This document shows positions 1 through 7,297 of a DNA stretch of 14,436 bases, piece after piece. The DNA lies in the NCBI GenBank assembly GCA_003545125.1, contig DQCI01000180.1, forward strand, positions 1 through 14,436, read 5' to 3'. Source of the stretch: Paracoccaceae bacterium. GTDB lineage: Bacteria; Pseudomonadota; Alphaproteobacteria; Rhodobacterales; Rhodobacteraceae. The position numbers and the translations under genes are program-made. Under the pieces are notes generated by a model, which saw nothing but the letters and a program-made list of their open reading frames with translations, was not told the origin of the DNA and did not search any database. Position 1 is the first letter of the stretch. The number at the start of each line of letters is the position of its first letter.

Positions 1-124
1 CATGCGTAGAGCGCGTGCTGGCGGACCCTGAGACGCTCTGAAACCTCTTTGACCGGGGCCCCCGCTCGGTGATCTGCGCGACCGCATCCCGCCTGAAATC
101 GTCGCTGAACTTGGGGTTGGTCAT
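1..124 (-). pseudogene. IS3-family transposase OrfA, 5' fragment with frameshift
   Basis: From the minus-strand ATG at 124 the translation is MTNPKFSDDFRRDAVAQITERG, the typical N-terminus of IS3-family OrfA, a helix-turn-helix DNA-binding subunit of the transposase. After ERG the frame breaks. The conserved continuation PVKEVSERL..QHALYAW is found in another frame, consistent with loss of one base in the run of G and C at about 55-66. A strong ribosome site (GGAGG) precedes two adjacent ATG codons (127 and 124); the second has the better spacing. Because of the frameshift the gene is probably inactive, unless the deletion is a sequencing error in the homopolymer. The 3' part and OrfB lie outside the window. 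Confidence 0.7.
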
Positions 125-183
125 CATGGCCTCCTTGCCCAAAAATCAGGGAAGAAGGCGTCCACGATACACGGGGCTGTTCA
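1..183 (-). mobile_element. IS3-family insertion sequence remnant, left end only
   Basis: The window begins inside an insertion sequence read on the minus strand. It contains the 5' part of a transposase orfA (separate entry) and about 55 bases of leader ahead of it. Reading the minus strand from about 183 gives TGAACAGCCCCGTGTATCG and then GGACGCC, which resembles IS3-family terminal inverted repeats (TG start, C/G-rich core). I therefore place the element's end near 183. The other end is outside the window, so neither the matching inverted repeat nor a target duplication can be checked; the boundary is inference. Confidence 0.45.
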
Positions 184-498
184 CAGTGGAGCGCGGAACC
201 GGAACAGTTTTCCAGCACAGTCAGCTATTTAGAGCGACGTTTGAACAACTTTGCGTGCCCATCCCGCTGCCATTGCGCGCACGTCAGACCGGAGCGGTGT
301 CCGTCACGGTGGTCCGTCTCAATATGATGTGCACTCGGTCCGTCAAAAGTCGCCCCAGAGCGTCGCCTTTTTGAAAAGTTGGGCGGATGTCCGGGGCAAC
401 GCATGCGGGGAAGTGCGCAATGTCAAATGTGCCGACCGATGGACTGGGCGGTGTGAAGCACTACCTCTGTTCCACACGTGACAACACCGAGGGGGCAC
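184..498. other. Intergenic stretch with no recognisable gene
   Basis: Between the insertion-sequence end and the next possible start codon I see no ORF with recognisable protein character. Short frames on both strands are rich in Arg, Ser and Pro and look like out-of-frame translations. No tRNA cloverleaf, clear promoter or terminator hairpin was found by eye. Confidence 0.5.
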
Positions 499-1084
499 AT
501 GTCCGACATGAATTGGCTTTCACTTGACGATGCTGAGACGGTCTTCTTCGCCACATCGGCAGAGATCCTTGATCTTTGTGGCAGACGCCAAGATCGAGAC
601 GAGGAATGTCACGATTGCAGGGTAGGACTACCTCAGGCTGCTCGAAATCCATTTGGACAGGCACTTCGAATGCAGGAACCCGAACTCGAAACGCATCGAT
701 ACCGTGCGTACAACCGCTGTCGGAACAGCGTCGGGCGTCGCTGGAACCGGGATCGTTGAGATTGTGAGGTGGTTGTTCGGGACACGTCCGCGTGACGGCC
801 GGGGGCCATCGACCAAGGGCGGCTCTGGTGGCGGAAGCACTGATGGGCCCGCGGCCCTTGGCGGATCCGGAAATGGAGGGGAGGGCGGTGGAGAAATCTC
901 GGAAATTTCGAGCAACCCAATCCGCCCCGGCGGTGGCGGCGCTAGCGAAACGGGAACTCTGCATGGTGCCATCATCAAACCGAGAATACGCGGGAGCCAA
1001 AAAAAGGAAGTGAAGGCTGTTGGCCTTTCGGCGTGCGGGCGGAAGCGGCGAGGCGCCACTCCACCCGCTCCGCGTACCCATTGA
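499..1084 (+). pseudogene. Possible broken ORF with Gly-rich tail, function unknown
   Basis: An ATG at 499 preceded by GAGGGGG starts a natural-looking segment, MSDMNWLSLDDAETVFFA, up to about LDL near 573. Protein-like sequence then continues in the next frame (FVADAKIETRNVTIAG), hits an in-frame TAG at 623-625, and resumes as DYLRLLEIHLDRHFECRN. This is followed by a possible hydrophobic stretch (TASGVAGTGIVEIVRWLF), a Gly/Ser-rich low-complexity region at about 800-905, a basic tail and a TGA ending at 1084. This could be a gene carrying one frameshift and one nonsense change (TGG to TAG would restore Trp), or the intact part may start at TTG 653. I do not recognise a family. Long frames also exist on the minus strand, but they are Pro/Arg-rich mirror images of the Gly-rich tract. 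Low confidence. Confidence 0.22.
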
Positions 1085-1384
1085 CGGGTCCAATATGGGG
1101 TCAACCAAGCCGATTTCGAAACTCATTAATCACTTGATTTTAATGTGAAACCTCGGTGGCGGAGCGGAGGGAACCGGCGTCGAACGTTCTCCCGCTGCAA
1201 TTTCACTGGACTTCAGTCAAAGGCGAAAAACAAGAAACCGCTGCAACCAAGGTCTCATTCCAGAGTTCGCTCTTTGCAAAACGCGCAGGGTGTGACCTCG
1301 CGATGGCCCGTCGCACATCCCCCGAATGATAAAGGTTCTGGATATGGCCGCGTTGACCGTCCTCAGTAGAGGAACCGCATCATT
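1085..1384. other. Intergenic stretch with a tRNA-3'-end-like string
   Basis: No convincing gene is visible. The A/T-rich segment at about 1120-1150 includes a short inverted repeat, AATCA-CT-TGATT (1128-1139). On the minus strand, about 1187-1155 reads GTTCGACGCCGG followed by TTCCCTCCGCTCCGCCACC, which recalls the T-arm and acceptor end of a tRNA or tmRNA. No matching 5' half or complete cloverleaf is present. A short plus-strand frame at 1145-1369 is very basic and unlike any family I know; I take it as non-coding. Confidence 0.4.
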
Positions 1385-1870
1385 TTACCCGGTCCAGAAC
1401 CCCGCGTGAACGACAGCGCTTTCCTCAGCGAGCAGAGGGCCCACCACTTCGATCTGCCGTTGGCCTGAGCCAAAGACGTCCCGGCAGGGAAGATCCATCG
1501 TCAGATTCTCCGGGTCCGGACCAATCAACTCCTTGAGGGCGACTTCGGTCATCCCGTGCACCACTCGACCCACGCCCGCCCAGTAGACGGAGCCCGCGCA
1601 CATCGCGCAGGGTTCGGCGCTGGTGTACATGGTGCAGGTTGCCAGGAACAGGTCATCGTATTTGAGCGACGCTTCGGTCATCAGGTTGCGTTCGGCGTGG
1701 CCTGTCCGGTCGCCCTTGGTGCCGCAGGTGTTCATCGCTTCGAGCAAGACCTCGCCATCCGGCCCAGCCAAAAGCGCGCCGAAAGGGTGGTCGCCGCGGG
1801 CACGTGATTCCGACGCAAGCGCAATCGCACGCGTCATGAGTTCGAGGTCTTGTTGTTGTGAGATTGGCAT
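1385..1870 (-). CDS. Cytidine-deaminase-fold nucleobase/nucleoside deaminase
   Basis: A 161-residue zinc deaminase of the cytosine/guanine/tRNA-adenosine deaminase superfamily, which hydrolytically removes an exocyclic amino group as ammonia. The catalytic signature is intact: HAE at residues 58-60 (zinc His plus proton-shuttle Glu) and PCAMC at 87-91 (zinc Cys88 and Cys91), followed by the usual AGSVYWAGVGRVV strand-helix. Length and the C-terminal HAGFW resemble stand-alone nucleobase/nucleoside deaminases such as CDA-fold guanine deaminase rather than TadA, but the substrate is not decided by sequence. The start at 1870 is chosen because AGGAGC lies 6-7 bases upstream; an in-frame upstream codon would add nine residues without a ribosome site. 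It is transcribed away from the transporter-amidohydrolase operon across a 357-base gap, so it may share control and substrate class with that operon. Confidence 0.85.
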   Translation of the reverse strand: MPISQQQDLELMTRAIALASESRARGDHPFGALLAGPDGEVLLEAMNTCGTKGDRTGHAERNLMTEASLKYDDLFLATCTMYTSAEPCAMCAGSVYWAGVGRVVHGMTEVALKELIGPDPENLTMDLPCRDVFGSGQRQIEVVGPLLAEESAVVHAGFWTG

Positions 1871-2227
1871 GGACCGCTCCTGATTGTGACGCGACAAGCA
1901 GATGTGGAAATTGGGCCGCTGGCCAGTTCAGGACGGCAACTTGACCCGCGGCGCATAAACCCGACGATTTTTTTCGCACACCCAGCCGGTTTTGCACAAA
2001 ACCCGAGCAAACCAACGTCCGCCGTATGGTTCAAGCGCGAAACTCAATGACTCTCGCAAGACCACCCGATTTGCTTGGAGGCGAGTAGAAGCGGTAGGGC
2101 CCTGCCCTGACATTGCTCATCGGACGAAAACGCCGATCGCGCTGGGACCTCGGCGCACCGATGAAATACCCGATGCAAGGAACCGCTGCTCGCCCTGCAT
2201 GACAAACCGCGACAACAGGAAAGGACT
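1871..2227. promoter_or_regulatory. Divergent intergenic region between deaminase and transporter operon
   Basis: This 357-base gap must hold the promoters for the minus-strand deaminase and the plus-strand transporter operon. I see no clear sigma-70 -35/-10 pair with correct spacing. The most structured element is the inverted repeat at 1988-2003 (separate entry). The last bases before 2228 carry the ribosome site AGGAAAGGA. No small gene is evident: the short frames here lack start-site signals and protein-like composition. Confidence 0.5.
1988..2003. promoter_or_regulatory. Candidate operator palindrome GGTTTTG-CA-CAAAACC
   Basis: A perfect 7-base inverted repeat (GGTTTTG / CAAAACC) around a 2-base centre, near the middle of the divergent deaminase/transporter gap. 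Size and symmetry suit a dimeric helix-turn-helix repressor or activator, but no regulator gene is present in the window to pair it with. It is too short and lacks the T-tract to be a terminator. Assignment as an operator is inference. Confidence 0.3.
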
Positions 2228-3229
2228 ATGCCTATGCGCATGCTCGACATGAAAACTCTGGCCCTTGCCGCCTCGACGACACTTGCGGGCGCCGGCGCGC
2301 TTGAGGCCGCCGACGCTGTCACCTACCAGCTCGATTGGCTGCCCGGTGGCGACAAATCCCCGATCTATGTCTGCATCCACGAAGGTTTCTGTGCCGACGC
2401 CGGGCTCGACGTCACCATCGAACCGGGCCGCGGCTCGTCGGAGGCGGTGACGAAGCTGGCCACCGGCACATCCGACATCGGCGTGGCCGGGATCGGCGCC
2501 TTGATGGCCGCGAAGGCCACCGAAGGCGTGCCGGTTACCGCGGTCATGAATATCTTCAACATGGGGCCGCACGCCTTCTACACCACCGCCGACACCGGAA
2601 TTGCCGTGCTGGCGGACGTCAAGGGCAAGGCGATCGCCACCTCACCCTTCACCTCATCCAACGTTTATCTGCCGCTGGTGCTGGCCGACAACGGCATGTC
2701 GGAAGAGGACATTGCACTCACCAAAGCCGATCCCGGCGCGCTCGGGCCGCTGCTCATGACCGGGCAGGCCGATGCGATCATCGCCTGGCTCACGGATGTC
2801 TCGCGCTACACGGGCCAGGCGGAGGAAGCCGGCAAGGAAATCGTGGTGCTGCCCTGGTCCGATGCGGGGCTCGAGCTCTATTCCGCCTCGTTGGTCGCCT
2901 CCGACGCCTTCCTGGCCGAGCGCCCGGACGTGGCCAAGCGGTTCATCGCGGCCTTCACGCAATCGCTCAACTTTGCCTATGAGAATCCGGAAAAGGCCGG
3001 TGAAGCCGTCGCGGCAATTGTGCCGGAACTGTCCGCCGAAGACGTAATGGGCTCCTGGCTCGATGCCTCCAAGCTCGCTTTCAACGAGGTGACCGAACAA
3101 TACGGGCTCGGTGCTTTCGATGCGGACCGGCTGGCGGCAACATGGGACCGGGTCGCGGCGAGCCAGGGGCTCGACCCCGCCGCGCTCGACCCCGAAAGCG
3201 TGGTTGACCGATCCTTCATGGTCGAGTGA
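2228..3229 (+). CDS. ABC transporter periplasmic substrate-binding protein, NMT1/THI5/SsuA-like
   Basis: A 333-residue solute receptor that would deliver a small organic compound to the membrane permease encoded two genes downstream. Residues 1 to about 28 form a Sec-type signal (MRMLDMK then a hydrophobic stretch, with a likely Ala-x-Ala-type cleavage around LEAADA). The mature part begins with VTYQLDWLP, the opening strand of THI5/NMT1-like receptors, followed by [21 protein letters not shown] and [12 protein letters not shown], both characteristic of the family. Related proteins bind pyrimidine precursors of thiamine, sulfonates, nitrate or riboflavin. Cys49 and Cys55 could form a periplasmic disulfide. 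AGGAAAGGA precedes the ATG. It is the first gene of the operon and ends 4 bases before the ATPase start. With an amidohydrolase in the same operon, a nitrogen heterocycle is the likeliest ligand (inference). Confidence 0.85.
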   Translation: MPMRMLDMKTLALAASTTLAGAGALEAADAVTYQLDWLPGGDKSPIYVCIHEGFCADAGLDVTIEPGRGSSEAVTKLATGTSDIGVAGIGALMAAKATEGVPVTAVMNIFNMGPHAFYTTADTGIAVLADVKGKAIATSPFTSSNVYLPLVLADNGMSEEDIALTKADPGALGPLLMTGQADAIIAWLTDVSRYTGQAEEAGKEIVVLPWSDAGLELYSASLVASDAFLAERPDVAKRFIAAFTQSLNFAYENPEKAGEAVAAIVPELSAEDVMGSWLDASKLAFNEVTEQYGLGAFDADRLAATWDRVAASQGLDPAALDPESVVDRSFMVE

Positions 3230-3233
3230 TCCC

Positions 3234-4013
3234 GTGGCGCTAGCACAGAACGCGATCCGCTTCGAAGGTGTCGGTCAGACATTCCTGACCGACACCGGAC
3301 CGCTCGCCGCATTGTCGGAGGTGGACCTTGCAATCGGCCAGCATGAATTCGTGGCGGTGCTGGGGCCCTCGGGCTGCGGCAAGTCCACACTCCTGCGGCT
3401 GACCTCGGGGCTGCTTGCGCCAACCGCAGGTAAGGTCTCGGTCTTCGGTGTACCGGTCACACAGCCGCGCGACGATGTCGGCATCGTTTTCCAGCAAGCG
3501 ACTCTCCTGCCCTGGGCGAATGTCACCGACAACGTGCTTTTCCCGGCCCGCCACATGCGTGGTACCGTTGGCCCGCAGGACCGGGCCCGGGCCGCCGAGA
3601 TCATCGAGACGGTTGGGCTCGAGGGTTCCGAAAATCGCCTGCCCGGCGAATTGTCGGGCGGGATGCAGCAGCGTGTCGGCATTGCCCGCGCGCTCTTCCT
3701 GAACCCCGACATCCTTCTCATGGACGAGCCCTTCTCCGCGCTCGACGCCCTCACCCGCGACGCCATGGGGTTCGAGCTTCTGAACCTTTGGCAGGCGAGC
3801 CCGAAAACGGTGCTCTTCATCACCCATTCGATCCCTGAGGCGGTGTTGCTCGCCGACCGGGTGGTGGTCATGTCGGCCCGTCCCGGCCGTGTGCTGGAAG
3901 ACCACAAGGTACCTCTCGGTCGCCCCCGCGACGAAGACAGCCTGCGCTCCCCGCAGATGCAGGACTTCATGGCCCATCTGCGCCAGCTCCTCATCCGAAA
4001 GGAGGCCGCGTGA
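3234..4013 (+). CDS. ABC transporter ATPase, SsuB/TauB/NrtD-like
   Basis: A 259-residue cytoplasmic ATPase that powers import with the neighbouring permease and binding protein. All motifs are intact: Walker [10 protein letters not shown] (44-52), Q-loop FQQ (86-88), signature LSGGMQQR (140-147), Walker B ILLMDEP (160-166), D-loop SALD (168-171) and H-loop His198. The [12 protein letters not shown] segment after the Q-loop is typical of the nitrate/sulfonate/taurine/thiamine-precursor subfamily. I chose the GTG at 3234, 4 bases after the receptor gene's stop; the frame stays open upstream to 3111, but that would overlap the receptor gene by over 100 bases and add non-homologous residues. Its stop overlaps the permease start as TGATG. 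No strong ribosome site precedes the GTG, so translational coupling is likely. Confidence 0.9.
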   Translation: MALAQNAIRFEGVGQTFLTDTGPLAALSEVDLAIGQHEFVAVLGPSGCGKSTLLRLTSGLLAPTAGKVSVFGVPVTQPRDDVGIVFQQATLLPWANVTDNVLFPARHMRGTVGPQDRARAAEIIETVGLEGSENRLPGELSGGMQQRVGIARALFLNPDILLMDEPFSALDALTRDAMGFELLNLWQASPKTVLFITHSIPEAVLLADRVVVMSARPGRVLEDHKVPLGRPRDEDSLRSPQMQDFMAHLRQLLIRKEAA

Positions 4014-4849
4014 TGTCCGCCGATGCCCAGCCTGCCACAAAGCCCGCGCCGGCTCCGAACGCGCCGACGCTCTCCTTCACCGAGCGGTTGATCCGCACCC
4101 CCGGCGCCCTGCCGGGCCTCACCTTCCTCGCGGTGCTCCTGATCTGGGAGTTCGGCACACGGGTCTTTCATGTGCCGACCTACGTGCTCCCGGCTCCGAG
4201 CCGCATCGCCACCGGCTTCGACGCGGTGGATCCGTCGCGTTGGCTCCAGCATGTCTGGGCCACGCTGCGGGTGGCGCTACTGGGTTTCGGCGTCGCGATC
4301 CTGATCTCGCTGCCAATCGCCATCGGCCTCGCCAAATCACGCTTTCTGTCGCGCGCGCTCTACCCACTTCTGGTGGTGATCCAGTCGGTACCGGTCGTCG
4401 CCGTCGCCCCGATCATCATCGTGGTGCTCGGCACCGACGACGCGCCGCGCGTTGTTATCACCTTCATGATCTCCTTCTTCCCGCTGGTGGTCTCGATGAC
4501 CACCGGGCTCATGGCGACGCCGCCAGAACTGATCGAACTCTCTCGCTCACTGCGGGCGCCGCAGTCGCGCGAGATCAGCCAGATCCGACTGCCCTACGCC
4601 ACGCCCTACATCTTCTCGGGGCTCAAGATCTCGATCACCCTCTCGGTGATCGGTGCCGTGGTGGCCGAGTTCGTGGCCGCCGAAAAGGGCCTCGGCTACT
4701 TCATCCAGTTCTCGACCTCAATGTTCAAACTGCCCCAGGCCTGGGCCGGGCTCGTGCTCTTGGTGGCGCTGTCGCTTGCGCTCTTCCAGAGTGTCGGGTT
4801 GATCCAGCGGCTGTTCTTCCCCTGGTCCCTGCCGAAGGAGCGCCGCTGA
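4013..4849 (+). CDS. ABC transporter permease, SsuC/TauC-like
   Basis: A 278-residue inner-membrane permease of the binding-protein-dependent transport family 1. After a Pro/Ala-rich cytoplasmic N-terminus, hydrophobic segments lie at about 33-50, 85-107, 117-139, 147-165, 206-227 and 240-262, giving the usual six helices. The cytoplasmic coupling (EAA) loop is at about 172-195 (ELIELSRSLRAP...IRLPYATPYI) and would dock on the upstream ATPase. Start: the ATG at 4013 overlaps the ATPase stop (TGATG) with GGAGG 7 bases upstream; a GTG one codon earlier is less well spaced. Its own stop overlaps the amidohydrolase ATG in the same TGATG manner, which ties the enzyme to the transporter. Length matches the family. 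Confidence 0.88.
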   Translation: MSADAQPATKPAPAPNAPTLSFTERLIRTPGALPGLTFLAVLLIWEFGTRVFHVPTYVLPAPSRIATGFDAVDPSRWLQHVWATLRVALLGFGVAILISLPIAIGLAKSRFLSRALYPLLVVIQSVPVVAVAPIIIVVLGTDDAPRVVITFMISFFPLVVSMTTGLMATPPELIELSRSLRAPQSREISQIRLPYATPYIFSGLKISITLSVIGAVVAEFVAAEKGLGYFIQFSTSMFKLPQAWAGLVLLVALSLALFQSVGLIQRLFFPWSLPKERR

Positions 4850-6225
4850 TGTTGATCGTGAACATCGACTACGGGCTGGTGGGCGATGCCGACGGAAGCC
4901 GGTTTTCCGGGGCGATCCGGGTCGGGAATGGCCGCATTGCCGAGATTGGCGCGCTGACCCCGCTCCCGGGCGAAGAGGTCGTCGATGCACGCGGCTGCGT
5001 CGTCACCCCCGGGCTGGTGAATACTCATCACCACCTGTTCCAATCGGTTCTGAAAGCCGTGCCGGACGGAATGAACGAGGGGCTCGACATCTGGCTCCAG
5101 AAGGTACCCTACGCCTTCTGGCCCTTCATCGACGAAGACACCTTGCGTGTTTCTGCCCGTGTTGGCATCGCCGAGCTTCTGCTCACCGGCGCGACCACGA
5201 TCTCCGACCACCACTACGCTTTTGCGCCGAGTTACGACTACGACCCAGCCGCAGTGCTGTTCGCCGAGGCCGCGCGGCTTGGCGTCCGCTTCCATCTCGC
5301 GCGCGGCGGCAATACCAAAGGGCGCGACTATTTCGACGACCCCTCCCTGCCCCCCGCCTTCAAGGAACCGCTGGGCGACTTCATCGCCTCGGTCCACGGC
5401 ATCGCCAACCGTTTCCACGACCCCGCACCGGATGCGATGACCAAGGTCGCGATGGCGCCAACCACGCCGGTCTTCAACCTCGAACCGCATGAATTGATCC
5501 CCATCGCCGAGGCCGCACGCGACAAGGGGCTGAGGTTGCATTCGCACCTCAGCGAGAACACCACCTATGTCGACTACACCCTGCGTGACTTCGGTATGCG
5601 GCCGGTCAAGTGGCTGGAAACCCAGGGCTGGACCGGGCCGGATGTCTGGTTCGCCCATCTCGTCGAACTGGACGATTGGGAGATCGACCACCTTGCCGAG
5701 ACCGGCACCGGCATGGCCCACTGCGTGCAAGCCAACGCGCGGCTCGGTTCCGGCATCGCGCCGGCCGACAAACTGCACGCCAAGCGCGGCGTGGTCTCCC
5801 TCGGCGTGGATGGCGCGGGGGCCAACGAGGCCGCCGACATGGGGGCGGCGATGTACGCCACCTTCGCCACCCACCGCGCCGCCAAGGGCGTGGACGCCGT
5901 GACCGCAGAAACAGTGCTGCACTGGGCCTGCGAGGGCGGCGCAAAGGCGCTCGGCTTCGATCGCCTCGGCACGCTGACCCCCGGCGCGCCCGCCGATATC
6001 GCAATTTTCGACATCAGCCATCCGCGCAACATGGGGTTGCACGACCCGGCTCTCGCGCCGGTCATCACCGGTGCCGCCACGGTCAAGCACAGCTTCGTCG
6101 GGGGCCGCGCGGTGGTGCGCGACGGCGCCATCCCCGGGCTCGACCTCGCGGACCTCGGGCGCGAGGCGGCCCGCGTTACCGCCAACCTGATCTCGCGGCG
6201 CAATGAGGCGATCCTGCGGGGCTAG
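4849..6225 (+). CDS. Amidohydrolase, 8-oxoguanine deaminase / TRZ-ATZ type
   Basis: A 458-residue metal-dependent hydrolase of the COG0402 amidohydrolase group, which removes amino or similar groups from purines, pyrimidines and triazines in the cytoplasm. Visible landmarks: VTPGLVNTHHHLFQS (metal ligands His60 and His62), a TTISDHHY segment at 116-123, LHSHLSEN (His233 and Glu236), FAHLVELDDWEI (His270), MAHC...NARLGSGIAP (289-305) and LGVDGAGANE (metal Asp321). The VNTHHH, SDHHY, RLGSGIAP and VDG pattern is closest in my memory to 8-oxoguanine deaminase, which makes urate. It differs at the usual CPSSN (here CVQAN) and at VDGSASN (here VDGAGAN), so the substrate may differ. The ATG overlaps the permease stop and GGAG is upstream. 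Direct coupling to the importer implies it acts on the imported compound. Confidence 0.85.
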   Translation: MLIVNIDYGLVGDADGSRFSGAIRVGNGRIAEIGALTPLPGEEVVDARGCVVTPGLVNTHHHLFQSVLKAVPDGMNEGLDIWLQKVPYAFWPFIDEDTLRVSARVGIAELLLTGATTISDHHYAFAPSYDYDPAAVLFAEAARLGVRFHLARGGNTKGRDYFDDPSLPPAFKEPLGDFIASVHGIANRFHDPAPDAMTKVAMAPTTPVFNLEPHELIPIAEAARDKGLRLHSHLSENTTYVDYTLRDFGMRPVKWLETQGWTGPDVWFAHLVELDDWEIDHLAETGTGMAHCVQANARLGSGIAPADKLHAKRGVVSLGVDGAGANEAADMGAAMYATFATHRAAKGVDAVTAETVLHWACEGGAKALGFDRLGTLTPGAPADIAIFDISHPRNMGLHDPALAPVITGAATVKHSFVGGRAVVRDGAIPGLDLADLGREAARVTANLISRRNEAILRG

Positions 6226-6302
6226 CCCCGTACCAATCGGAGTAGAAGCAGTCAGTGGTGCGCCACGGTCATTGCTCCCCACCTGACCAAGGAGAGAAGA
6301 CA

Positions 6303-7295
6303 ATGAGCGAAACGACATACCGGCTCGAAGAGTTGAACAAGGAAGCCGGGATCGGCGCCTATGGCGAAGAGATCGACCGCGAAGTGCCGCAGATCGACAT
6401 GGGCGATTTCTTCAACCGCAAGGAAGAGATCGCCGAGGCGCTGTGGTCCGCTGCCACCGATATCGGCTTCTTCCAGCTGGTGAACCACGGCATTCCGGAC
6501 ACGCTGATCGACGAAGCCTTTGATCTCTCGGCGCAATTCTTCGACCTTCCGGAAGATACGAAGGTGCAGTACCCGTTGAAGCCCGGTAGCAATGCCGGCT
6601 GGGAATACAAGGCCCAGGTCCGCCCCTCGACCGGCACCGCGGACCAGAAGGAAAGCTACCAGATCACCCTGCCGCGGATGAAAGGCCTCTGGCCGACCGG
6701 CGCGGAACTGCGACATTTCAAATCCACCATGATGGCCTTCGAGCGGCACAACTGGGCGCTGGCCATGAAGGTGCTGGATTGCTTTGCCGACAAGCTCGGC
6801 TTGCCGCCCGAGACCTTCACCGAGGGCCATGATCCGGAGGCGGACCGATACCAGTCCACTTTGCGGCTGATCCACTACCTTGGCATGGAAGACGCCAAGC
6901 CCGAGGATTTCAAGTTCTGGCGCGCAGGTGCGCATACCGATTTTGACTGCCTCACGCTCCTGCACCAGAAGACCGGTCAAGGCGGATTGCAGGTCTGTCC
7001 GGGCAAGGATTCCGAGGGCCGTGCGATCGCCTGGACCGATGTGCCGCCGATCAGCCATGTCATCACCTGCAACATCGGCGACATGCTGATGCGCTGGTCC
7101 GATGACAAGTTGCTCTCGAACCTGCATCGGGTGCGGATGCCGAAGCCGGAGGAATATCTCGGTCCCCGCTACTCCATCGCCTATTTCGCACAGGCCAACA
7201 TGGACACGATGCTCGAAGGCCCCGAGCGCAAATACGAACCGATGACCGGGCACGATTACATCCAGATGCGTCTCGGCGCGAACTTCGGCAGCTGA
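6303..7295 (+). CDS. IPNS-family 2-oxoglutarate/Fe(II) oxygenase, copy 1
   Basis: A 330-residue non-heme iron oxygenase of the isopenicillin N synthase superfamily, which typically couples oxidation of a substrate to 2-oxoglutarate decarboxylation. The N-terminal DIOX_N part starts at VPQIDM (28-33) with ATDIGFFQLVNHGI (51-64). The iron triad is His211, Asp213 (GAHTDFD) and His275 (NLHRV), and the 2-oxoglutarate-binding R-x-S is Arg289/Ser291. It is more divergent than the two other copies: about 28 extra N-terminal residues, DC after the HTDF where G/L is usual, and a longer loop before the HxD. ATG at 6303 has AAGGAG 7-8 bases upstream. A 77-base gap after the amidohydrolase has only a small hairpin (GTGG-TGCG-CCAC), so co-transcription is likely. 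The next oxygenase starts 2 bases after its stop. Substrate unknown. Confidence 0.88.
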   Translation: MSETTYRLEELNKEAGIGAYGEEIDREVPQIDMGDFFNRKEEIAEALWSAATDIGFFQLVNHGIPDTLIDEAFDLSAQFFDLPEDTKVQYPLKPGSNAGWEYKAQVRPSTGTADQKESYQITLPRMKGLWPTGAELRHFKSTMMAFERHNWALAMKVLDCFADKLGLPPETFTEGHDPEADRYQSTLRLIHYLGMEDAKPEDFKFWRAGAHTDFDCLTLLHQKTGQGGLQVCPGKDSEGRAIAWTDVPPISHVITCNIGDMLMRWSDDKLLSNLHRVRMPKPEEYLGPRYSIAYFAQANMDTMLEGPERKYEPMTGHDYIQMRLGANFGS

Positions 7296-7297
7296 CG

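Noticed and set aside
461..1126. Long minus-strand frame of 221 codons
   Set aside because: It is the complement of the Gly-rich plus-strand region, very Pro/Arg/Ser-rich, with no ribosome site or recognisable family.
1145..1369. Short basic plus-strand ORF of 74 codons
   Set aside because: No ribosome site, extreme Arg/Lys/Ser/Gln composition, and it overlaps the tRNA-3'-end-like string; most likely non-coding.
6240..6275. Small hairpin GTGG-TGCG-CCAC after the amidohydrolase as a terminator
   Set aside because: Only a 4-bp stem and no T-tract; the 77-base gap more likely lies within one operon.
4696..6318. 540-codon minus-strand frame opposite the amidohydrolase
   Set aside because: Shadow of the plus-strand amidohydrolase, whose catalytic motifs are intact; the antisense product is Gly/His/Arg-rich with no domain.
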